From: Platerodrilus igneus
Taxonomy: Eukaryota; Arthropoda; Insecta; Coleoptera; Lycidae
Direction of reading: 5' to 3'
Length of the DNA: 64,000 nucleotides
Assembly: GCA_036346225.1 (NCBI GenBank)
Contig: JARFIW010001257.1
Span: 774,001 to 838,000 of the forward strand
Position numbers and translations under genes: made by a program. The notes under the pieces are model-generated. The model did no database searches, was not told the origin of the DNA, and saw only the letters and a program-made list of their open reading frames with translations. This document shows, in pieces, positions 52,740-62,320 of this stretch. How positions within the stretch are numbered: the stretch's first letter is position 1; each line of letters begins with the position of its first letter.

Positions 52740-54905
52740 AAATCTTGCATGTGCCAACGCCCCTGTGGCTTGTCTTCTGAATCTTTCAACTCATAAACTA
52801 AGGGACTGATAACACGGGTGCATAAAATAAATTTTGGTGCTAATTTAGAGGAGAACTGTTTAATGACATCTGATAATATATATTTTTTTTCTATATTTTT
52901 TCTCCTAATGCAAAAGAAATATTTTGTTTATACAGATTATAATGAGATTTGCTATTTTTATAGGCCTTAAACAAATTTTGACAAATTTCTGAAAAAATAC
53001 AGGGAGTGTTGTTGGTCTTCATCCCAGTGGATTTTTTTTATCTATTTCAATAACATTGGTATCATCTAGGACTTCACTATAAAACGTACCGTCGATTGGG
53101 CATAACAACCAAATACCAAGAAAGAGTGTGAAAATCCAGTTGCTCCATGTGTAGAGGTATGGAGGGTTTGGGCCATTTCAAAAATGTTCTGGTCCCAATA
53201 GATATGATTCTTGTCAATATATAAAGAAATAGCTGTAACAATAATATGATTAACACACTATAGGGTTTACTTGGGGGTGGTATTTTGCATTGAACCATAT
53301 TTTTGTATCTTATATTTATTGAGTGACAAAGTTCTGAAAGTTTTTGGAGATAAACTGTACTTCGTTATTGCAGAGAATTATTGGTGGCGTTCCATAGATA
53401 AAAAACACTTCCTGTTTCAAAAATTTAATAATCGACGTTGTTGCCTTTGATAGTGGTTGAAACAGTACAAATTTGTTAAACCAGCCGACCACCACTAACA
53501 AAAATTGGTTACCAATTTTGGATCTAGGCATTGGACCTAACAGATCCAAAGAAATTAGTTGGAAGGGATTGCTAACCTTCTTAAATTGACCCTCTAATCC
53601 GGCTCTACCTTCCGGACAACTATTATGAGCTCCACAGATAGAACAATTTTTTATATACTGACTGATGGAAGATCTCATATTAGACCAATAATAAAGTTTA
53701 GAAATTTTTGAAAGAGTTTTAAAGTCCTAATGTACTGCAACGGGATCGTCATGACATAATTTAAATACTTCTTCTCGATTAGCGGTAGGAATTACCAATT
53801 TACATTCAGAAATATTAGAAACTTTTTTAGAGTTAGAAAGGATAAATTTAAATAAACGATTTTCTTCCACGCGAAATGTTGGATAATTTTAAGAATTATT
53901 AGAGACTTTATTTAACATATCAACATATCATTTATCAGAGGTAATGTTAGCAAATTTAAAGCAAAAATAACTCTCGACAGCATCATGTACAATATTTAAT
54001 TTCCCGGTTTGGTGCTTGACTATAAAAGAAAATTGTGAAATTTTTAGATTCCAATGAGCTAATCTATCACAGGGTTGTGACAAATTGTTGAGCCAAGTTA
54101 AAGCAACAGAATAGGTAATAATAGTGAAAATTGTTCTTTCAATGTAACCAGGAAATTTTTCTATTCCAAAGATAACACCAAGTAATTTGCGAACAATCAT
54201 GGAGTGTTTTTGCTCAGCTGAGGTAAAAGCTCGACTGGCATACGCAATAGGATGTTCTAATCCATTCTTCTGCTGAAACAAGATTGCACCAATGCCAATT
54301 GGGAGAAACCAAGATGGATGCAGTAGTTATTAAAATTTTTATTTATTTTAAGGCCTTTTGAGCTTTTTCGGTTCGAACAGTTTGTCCTTTCTCTTTATTG
54401 TAAATTAGAGAAATAATTTGCATAGAAATGATGTTTAAATTAGGCAGAAATATACAATAGTAACTAATCATTCCTATGGGGCGTTTAATTTCACTAGTAT
54501 TTTTAGGTGTTTTGAAATTAGAAATGGTTTCCACTTTTGCAGGGTCCATGTGTAAATCTTTTTGATCAACTATAAATCCAAGGAATCTTAAACATGAACA
54601 GCAAAATTCACATTTATTCATATTTGCTTTCAAACCAGCTTTAGTTAAACGATCAAAAATCTCATTAAGGGTCGCAATATGTTCTTTGAAGGAGGGGGAA
54701 GGTACAATTATATCATCAAGGTAGACAAAGCTCTTTTCTCTTGTGAAACTGAACCTAAGGTTTGATCCATTAAACATTGTGATGTTTGAGGAGAATTTGA
54801 TAAACCAAAAGGCATGACTTTGTGTTGAAATAATTCTTTATTAGGAACGCAGAAAGCTGGTTTAGGGCAAGAGGATTCTTCTAATGGTACCTGATAAAAT
54901 AATAA
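52740..54905 (-). mobile_element. Ty3/gypsy-type pol relic 2 (RT, RNase H, integrase)
   Basis: - strand. RT from about 54905 (FYQVPLEESS, KVMPFGLSNSPQTSQCLM, FVYLDDIIVPSPSF with YLDD intact, CLRFLGFIVDQKDLHMDPAK). RNase H 54281-53930 (HPIAYASRAFTSAEQKHSMI, RLAHWNLKISQFSFIVKHQ). Integrase 53678-53316 with the zinc site (CSICGAHNSC), first Asp (LISLDLLGPMPRSKIG) and an NN where D-N is usual (ILCNNEVQF). C-terminal chromo-proximal block FSSKLAPKFILCTRV-like at 52860-52770. It differs from relic 1 and is less complete: gag and protease are absent. The 5' edge lies at a small (AAT)n at 54897-54913. Confidence 0.85.
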
Positions 54906-57374
54906 TAATAATGGAGGAAGTGATTGACATGTGTTGCTTACGAAAGTTTTTACATTACTATCAATTTGTGGACCAATAATGAGCACCAACAAAGCCTCAT
55001 CTATTATATGCACTTACCTTGGTTAAAGCTAAAAATCTACTTTTAAGTTGACCCTGCTCTTTTGTTCCTTGTTCTTTTGGAAACCACAAGGCCACATCAA
55101 TGATTTTTGGAGCACCATCTGTGATTATTTTGATAGGTGAAGAACAGAAAGTACCCATAACATGACCTCGCCGTAGTTTTTCTTGCTTATTGCCGAAATC
55201 ATGGGAGCAAACCATCAAAATTGCAAATGGGCTGTATGAATATAAAACTGAAAAAAAAACCTGTAAACGTAACACTTTTAGTAAAGAGTGTCAAACATAC
55301 TTAAAAACGTTAGAAAATAAAAAAGAAGTAAATTGATTTTGTATAACGATCGGTACTAGTTATACACAATAAATTTCTATGTAACCTTTTTTTTACTTGT
55401 TCATAAACCTTAATATCGTCCAAATTTTACTAGCAGTGAGTAATTCTATATATTTATTTTACGAAGAGCTATATTGCAGATAATGGATATTATAAAATTA
55501 TATCAGTTACATAGTGTTATCTTGGGCATTTAGTTTTATGCAAAATAAATGTTTATAACCAAGCTTGTGTAAGGTATGACACCCTTAAAATATCATATAA
55601 AGATTCTTTGGAAATAAAAGTTCACCCCTTATGAAGCTTAAGTTTTAAATATTTTGCAACAAGAATATTTCTTAGGAATGTATTTGGAAAGGTAAATGTG
55701 TTTAAACAATTGTTTTGCCTAAAAGTTTTAAAAATGGTGCTGTAGAGGTTAATTTTTAATAAAGATATTAATGGCAAATCATAGCACACTTAGCTTTAAA
55801 TTTTCAATTTATTAGACCAAATTCAGTAAATACTTTCAATTGCATTGTACAATTAATATAGCTAATTTTTGCTTTCAGAGGTATGCACAGGCAAAAATTA
55901 AATTTAGGTGTTTCCTAAGAACGTCTCTAACATATTAAGTTTAAGAGATTCAGAGTGATTTCAAAAGATTTATTTATTAAATTTTTAATAACAGTTGTTG
56001 ATTAGAAATACAAGGTGATTAAAAAAATCTAGCATCCTATTTATTTAAATCTTGTTTAATATTTCATGGATGCCGAATTAAAACTTGTCTTGCAAATTGT
56101 TGTCAACATGCACATGAACATTTATTGAATGATAAAACTGGAAAAACTTCCAGCTTTTTCTACTATTTGGTATCTCAATTGTACATAACTACAGCCACTT
56201 ACACACTATTTTTTATTTTAATGACAAAAACTTTAAGTGTGCATCGAGTTGTAAACAAACATTATATTCGTTCAATGGATCCTTGAGATGATTTCTTCAT
56301 GATATTGTCATTTTTTCTAAAATTCTGATAAAATGAAACTAGAATAGTTTTGTAACACTGTTCTGTTGAAATTATTGACTGTATTTTTAAGGAATTGTGT
56401 GTGAAGGAGTTTCTAAATCTATCACAAAAGTTATAACAGCATTTTGTTTCACACTACCCATAACATAGGACATAACAGAAACAACTTTAGTTTAAAAATA
56501 TAATCCAAAATAAAAATATTTTTAGTTTTAGAGAAGCTGTTTACATAATAAGAAAATAAGATGTTTAATAAAAAAATACATTGAATACTTTGATAACATT
56601 TAAAGTATTACAAATAACAAAGTATTACGTTAACATAATTCATTACAAATTTGTCTTTATCTGGTCCGTGTAATTTGGATTGTGTGAGAAATCCAAATAA
56701 TTCATATTAGATTTAAGTAAATTCTATGTTATATACAAGTATCCTTATAGTTCAAACAGTAGTAGATTAAATAAAATAATAGAGTTTTACCTAATGTAAA
56801 ACTTACAAAAAAATATATAATGTAGACGTTTGCAAAGGTATTGAGGTTTAGAGTTACAATTTTCGTTTTTATCATTTCTGGTGAAGGTAAAGTTTTTACT
56901 ACAAACTTGGAAATACTCTTTTTTTACTATCTCATTTTTTGACTGTCGTTATTTTGAAACTAGAAATTGCATGAAGCAACGTGATAAAAACATAAATACA
57001 TCCTATAAAAAAATATGTAAAAAATACAATAGCATAAAAAGGAAGTATTTTTGTGTAATTGCTAAATATTTAAACATTTTCTATGTCAAAACCAGGCTGT
57101 TTAAATAGGGTTAGTATTTTAAAAACAACGAAAGCTACAGATCAACTTTCAATTGTCTAAATCTTTATTTATTTAAACTATTATGAGGTGTCACTTGCGA
57201 AAGATATGAACAGTAATAGAAGCGGTAATATAATATGAATATAATGATTCTAAAATTACCAAAAATCGCAAAAACAAATATACCATATAGCTCACTTTAC
57301 CTGCGATACCATCGTTTGATCATAAGTTTTTCTAGGCGAGTCTAGATTGTATATTATTAAAGTTGAAGTATATT
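54906..57374. other. Spacer, mostly AT-rich, one unrecognised open frame
   Basis: The - strand frame 55275-54997 (92 codons) has a protein-like composition (MVCSHDFGNKQEKLRRGHVM, IDVALWFPKEQ) but no family I recognise, and it abuts the gypsy relic. 55300-57370 shows no coding signal. Confidence 0.35.
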
Positions 57375-57739
57375 TATTTAGAGCTTGTAAACTGTTTCGC
57401 AATTATGACATGTAACATTAAGAATTTAGAGAACACTAAAAGCATATTTGAGCGAAGGAGTACATTTGTATTATCGCACGCTCTATATTTATTTTGAACA
57501 AATACCTTTATCTTTAACCATTTTCTGTTTTCAAAAATAGTGGAATGCTTATCAAAAAGTTGTTCACATTCAAATCTTTTGGAGGTTTTCTTTTCGTTGT
57601 GTTCAGTAAAATATTCTATAACAACTTTCTTTTGGATGTTAGTACCAAAACTCGTTTTTTTTGCTATTTGAAATTGTGGCATCACCTCTTGTGTTGTATT
57701 TACAGTGTCTGGTTTATCATTTTCTATATTAACTACCAT
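57374..57739 (-). CDS. Unrecognised 121-codon open frame
   Basis: Open from ATG at 57739 to a stop at 57374. Composition is lysine- and phenylalanine-rich (KKTSFGTNIQKKVVIEYF, KKTSKRFECEQLF, ENRKWLKIKVFV) with no transmembrane or zinc pattern. It may be a relic of the MULE-like element to the right, an exon, or chance. The neighbouring minisatellite begins 36 bp upstream of its start. Confidence 0.25.
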   Translation of the reverse strand: MVVNIENDKPDTVNTTQEVMPQFQIAKKTSFGTNIQKKVVIEYFTEHNEKKTSKRFECEQLFDKHSTIFENRKWLKIKVFVQNKYRACDNTNVLLRSNMLLVFSKFLMLHVIIAKQFTSSK

Positions 57740-57774
57740 ACTTAATGAATCACTTTTCTTAAAATTGGGGTGCC

Positions 57775-57885
57775 CTTGACTAAATGGGTCCTGATTGAAT
57801 GATCACCGATTGATGAGTTCTTGATTAAGTGGAAAACCGGATGAGCGGTGAACCGATTGAGCAGTCCTCCAATTGAGTGGTCAGC
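57775..57885. repeat. 16-bp minisatellite, about seven units
   Basis: Units of 15-16 bp in a row: TTGACTAAATGGGTC, CTGATTGAATGATCAC, CGATTGATGAGTTCTT, GATTAAGTGGAAAAC, CGGATGAGCGGTGAAC, CGATTGAGCAGTCCTC, CAATTGAGTGGTCAGC. Consensus is close to CGATTGAGTGGTCANC. Confidence 0.85.
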
Positions 57886-58554
57886 AATCAGTGGTGTTTT
57901 TGAGCTGCAATAACTTCAAGCTATTTTTTGTACATTGAAAGTATGAGGAAGTATTCGAAGTTAAGATTTATAAAAAATACATGTTTTAGTGCCTGAAGAG
58001 GTTAAAAAGGTATATTTGAAGAAATTCGTGTCTGTGGGTATGCTTTGGGTTTACGGCATTGTCACTCTAACTCAAGCATGATTACTTTTAGCACAAAAAC
58101 AAACCAGAATGCATGTTCCTTTTGGTGAATTTTTTTGCAGGTCTTTAAATGCACATGAAAAATATATTGAACTGTTGTTATTTGAAGCTTCACTTTTGAA
58201 TAGTAAATGCTTGGCAGCTTTTGAAATTGTCATTATTTAGTACGTATTATAACACAAAATGGGAGCAACATTGATGTTTTTATAGTTTTTATTTAAATAC
58301 AAGTATTAAATACTTACCTATATGTTAGGAAAAGAGTAGTTTAGGAACCTTGTACAAATGTTCTTATAATATAGTCACACAAGTGGGAGAATTAGGATAT
58401 ATATCAAAACTAGTCGATGAATGTTTATTCCCTTTATGAAACAAACAAATTCTTTAATTTATGGCTCTGCAAATTACTAGCTTGCTTTGGATAGTTAAAA
58501 ACCCTCTTTCGATTCTTTGTAAAGTGGATGTTTATCTATACATCGTATATACTG

Positions 58555-58555
<1 letters not shown>

Positions 58556-58602
<47 letters not shown>
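58556..58602. repeat. (TA)n microsatellite
   Basis: About 23 uninterrupted TA dinucleotides. The Tyr-Ile frame on the + strand is an artefact of it. Confidence 0.97.
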
Positions 58603-58605
<3 letters not shown>

Positions 58606-58739
58606 TGAATTTAATCGCAATTCTGTTCGAAGATTTATCACCATACTTAAAATGCGAAAGCGTCACTCCGGTTGTACAATATTCCTCGAATGTAGTCTAC
58701 AATATTTATTTGGCCATTATACTGTTTTTGTAGTTCCCC

Positions 58740-59480
58740 TAGTCATTGATTAATTTGCACACGCAACCTATTTGGGTTAATTACATTTTGTCCACCTCCG
58801 ATTTGTTGTAGCACTGTTGTTGTTATAGCTTGCTCTACAATCAGTTGTTGAATAAACTTGTATGTGTTAGGGTAATATTTTCCAACTAATTAAAAAAATG
58901 GTTATGTTGACCTACATTGTTATTAGTTTGCTTTTTTATTCCGTACATATTCCATAATTATAGGTTAGTTTCTTGTAACCATTGTCTACAGAAGTACTAG
59001 GACAAACAAAACCAGATCAAAAGTGCATTGTTTTGTAACTTCTCAAAAGAGTTTTTTATTAAATTCTTCCAAATGAATACTAGTACAAGCAACATGTGAC
59101 AGTGCATGTGAATATTCTGGACATTTCCATAGACAGTGGACAGTTGGATGTAGCAAATTACTAATTAGCAATAATGGAAGTAACATTCACGAATTCGGAC
59201 CATTGGAAATTCTTGTTGAAGCATACGTATCAATAGATTTTGGAAATCTATAGTTATTATATTGGGTGGCATTTGTAAGCCATATTTAAGATTGCGCGTC
59301 TTTAATAGTTCTAAAGACTGTAACATACATATTTCATAATTTTTCGGTAAGAAAACAGTATACAAGCCATAAAACCTTGTTGTATGATAAATTCTTGCTG
59401 CTAAAATGGAGATGCAACCCTAATCGTACCGTCCATAAACCAATGACTATCGTTCGACAGGTTCCTTAGATTTTCCATTG
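58740..59480 (-). pseudogene. MULE-type transposase relic
   Basis: - strand. HWFMDGTIRVASPF (first catalytic Asp, near 59440), GLYTVFLPKNYEICMLQSLE (59370-59310), PPNIITIDFQNLLIRML (second Asp, 59270-59220), MVRIRECYFHYC (the C-x2-H-like block, 59200-59165), then in shifted frames LWNMYGI, KKQTNNNV and PNTYKFIQQLIVEQAITTTV (58960-58800). This is the order of the MULE transposase domain. Broken by stops; no terminal repeats found. Confidence 0.78.
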
Positions 59481-59978
59481 TTGAAAAAGCTTCTTGGCCG
59501 CAAAGTAGGAAATAAATTGTCTGATGCAGTATTTGTAGCCACTGCTTCTTGGTATGATGTTGATATTAGCGTATTTTGGACTTTTAAATAGCTTAAAATT
59601 TTTTTATACTTCTGCGTTCAATCCGCCATATGATCATGTTCTCGGCACTGTTGTGGTTCAGTACTATTTGGTGAAGACCAAAGTTTTCCTTTACATTCAC
59701 ACTTTAAGCAACACATACGCTTTCAATGTTAAGATACTTTGTCTACATGATAACAAAACATTCTGAATTTCTTCTAACTTAAAAAATCCTTTTTCATATA
59801 ACAACCACCAAAATTCACACTTAATTAACTATTGGACGTTTGAATTAAGACTAAAGAGAAGTATTATATTTAAATAACAGTTAATGAAATATCCTACTCA
59901 TAATTCTTAATAAAAAGTTATTTTTACCACATATTTGCAAAAATGCACAGGAGCATTTTTAGAAAGTTTTAAATGTAA
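59480..59978. other. Spacer downstream of the chimeric retrocopy
   Basis: No poly(A)-derived run was seen just 3' of the TAF1 stop (would be a T-run on the + strand). The + strand open frame 59554-59766 has no recognised content. Confidence 0.3.
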
Positions 59979-61017
59979 CTACATTATTTCTGCTGATATT
60001 AAAGTTCCGGCTTTACTATCTTCAAATTCATTTAAAAGAACGTGATCTAGATCTTCTTCACTCGAATACTGTAGATCTTTAAAGTAGCTGCTGACTTTGA
60101 CCTAGGTCTACCCCTGTTCCTTTTCGCTTTAACAGACGTACAAGTAGTATCTGAAAATTGCACAGGTCCTTCAACATCAATGTAATTATGATCTTCCATG
60201 TGACCCCTAAAATATGGATTATCTGGCGAACTAGCAAGACTCATTTGATCTGGTTCGGCTATAGTATAATTTTCTTCATCGACAGCAAGTCGCGTGTGGT
60301 CCTCATCTTGGTAGGCTTGTTCTGAAGCTAAAGCAATTTTTGGTTCTAATTGAGTTAGGTGCTCATCATGCTCAGATAATGTAAACTTACAGAAGTTTAC
60401 TAATGTTTCCGCTTTTTGAGTAAATGGTGAATTTTTACCATTATACAAAATGCAATTTTCTAAAATCTGTTGTACATTATTTAAAAACTCATGCCGGCTA
60501 TGGTATTTATGCATAGATACTTTTTTAGATATCGTCTGCAAATTCATTAGCTTTCTAACCACTGTATAATAATCTTTCACTAACTTTTTGTTTACGGGTT
60601 TTAGGAAAGGGCATGACTCCGATATTGCTTTCAATTTATAATTAAGTACACTATCCAAAATATATGTTAAGGCAACTTGATCGCTATCTAACAAAAGATT
60701 AATAGTTTTTTCCAGCCGTATTAATTTATCATCTTTTTCTTCTAATCTTTCAATACATTTATTTAACATACGACTAAATTCGCATTAACAGGAAATAAGA
60801 ATGGTTGTACATCTGGCATAATACGAAGTTTATTTAAGATTTTTTTAAGAATACTAGATAGTATAACAACTGGATCGGTTCTTCGTCTATTGGTAGGTTT
60901 ATTATGTCTATTCAGATAATTACAATGTAGATCAGAATTAGCCTGACACAGCTTTCTTGTATGCATTGTTTCTCTAGGAACTTTCGAAACTAAGGTGCGT
61001 TGTTTTGTTTCTTCAGC
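59979..61017 (-). pseudogene. TAF1: TAF1 C-terminal half (bromodomains) in a chimeric retrocopy
   Basis: TAF1 is the largest TFIID subunit; its double bromodomain binds acetylated histone H4. Read from 61017: VSKVPRETMHTRKL, NSDLHCNYLNRH, NRRRTDPVVILSSILKKILN (entry to bromodomain 1), MPDVQPFLFPVN. Bromodomain 1 then breaks: TAA stops the frame at 60763 and the sequence resumes in another frame at LEEKDDKLIRLEKTINLLL, so some 60 residues are missing. Bromodomain 2 (60700-60400) is whole: DQVALTYILDSV, PVNKKLVKDYYTVVRKLM, HKYHSRHEFLNNVQ, ILENCILYNG (acetyl-lysine Asn), LSEHDEHLTQLEP. A 1-nt shift near 60090 moves the acidic tail (FKDLQYSSEEDLDHVLLNEF) to another frame ending TAG at 59981-59979. 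No introns. Confidence 0.88.
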
Positions 61018-62320
61018 ATGCATTTTGTAGAATAGAACATATCCTTGTACTTTTACTAGTGTTTTAGGGGATATACTGCACACCTTGGAATTGTTATATC
61101 CATGCCATACAAATGAGTACGGGTGTCGACAGTATGCGATGTAATGGCCTTTCAATGTAGTCCCACTGTGTTTTGATATTGCATACAGGTTATAAAGACA
61201 GTTTTCAAGAATTGTTTCTGCAGCGTAGTGTCGCATATCTAGACCCTCTAATGGAAAATGTATAGGCTTAGATAACTTTCTTTGATATGTATCTGTAGGT
61301 GAAACGTTTTAAGTGTATCACCAATATTTTAGGAAACCTCTGTATGTACAGTGATTTGATGCATTTTCTCTTTTCTTTGCACTTAAAACATGCTGGTTTT
61401 TCGTCGTCATCTATTGTTTCAGGCCTAGTAAAATGATGTAGACTAAGCTGTAACGTTAAGCAGCCAATGTGTTTAGGTATAGCAAGTGATAGATCCCAAA
61501 AGACTTCGAAATTTACAGAATAATGATTAGTGTGTGCAACATACTGTTGATTTTAACTGTCCAGCAAAAATATCAACAATTTTGGAATTGTTACTCCTTA
61601 AATATTGCTGCCAGGATTCATTACCTTTGTCAGAGTCACTTAATTGATCATTTAATTCTGACAATATAGGGATTTGATTTGAGGTAAGCTGATTAACGTC
61701 TTCATGAATACCATCTAGTAAGTACCGCGTAAACTCTTGTGCGTCTTGTTTATAGAAGTCCATAAAATTAGCTGCAAATCAATGAAAGTGTGATTTCAAG
61801 TTAATAGTATTTACCACTTTGTCACAAGCATCTTCAGACCACAGATCTTTTATTACTTGTGCAAAAGATTTAATTAAAGCTCCTTTCATAGTTGAAGTGC
61901 TAGTATCGATATGTTTCTAAAACGCATTATTTTTAATATATTCAAGTAATAATTTTGTGTTTGAGAGGCACTGAACTATACAGTTTATAAAGCAGTATTA
62001 CCAATATTTTCCAATCCTTTCTTGCCTAAATTTATAATTGAATTTGAAAAATCATTTAAGTTCTTAAAGTAAGGATCGAGTTGTGATGCATTAATTGTAT
62101 GCTGGAGATGAGTAGATGTATTTAAAGAATGACTCAATCTGTTAGAGTAATTAGGGTTTTTGAAATTTTTTTTATTGTAAAAGCGATCAGTGTTTTATTT
62201 ACTTCCATGTCAACATTATCTAGCTCTTGCTTAAAGAAAGTGCAAAATGATCGAATGTTTTGGTTTTCTAAACTGTAACATTTTGAAGGCAGGTCAAAAA
62301 TTTTACTTAAATCTTTGGAA
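61017..62320 (-). pseudogene. USP2/21-like ubiquitin-specific protease domain, decayed, fused to TAF1
   Basis: USP cysteine protease that would cleave ubiquitin from substrates. In order: an N-terminal stretch (62320-62060, MEVNKTLIAFTIKK; TINASQLDPYFKNLN), the Cys box LENIGNT then (after a missing base near 62000) CFINCIVQCLSNTKLLL, STMKGALIKSFAQVIKDLW, FYKQDAQEFTRYLLDGIHED (61758-61700), IVDIFAGQLKST, FWDLSLAIPKHIG, CFKCKEKRKC (second zinc CxxC), RFPKILVIHLKRF, then YNLYAISKHSGTTLKGHYIA with the catalytic His, WHGYNNSKV with the catalytic Asn, and GYVLFYKMH at 61018. Defects: a 1-nt deletion in the Cys box, TAG near 61920, TGA near 61780, loss of 2 nt in the first zinc CxxC (61527), a break near 61310. 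The last 157-codon frame runs on without a break into TAF1. Confidence 0.88.
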
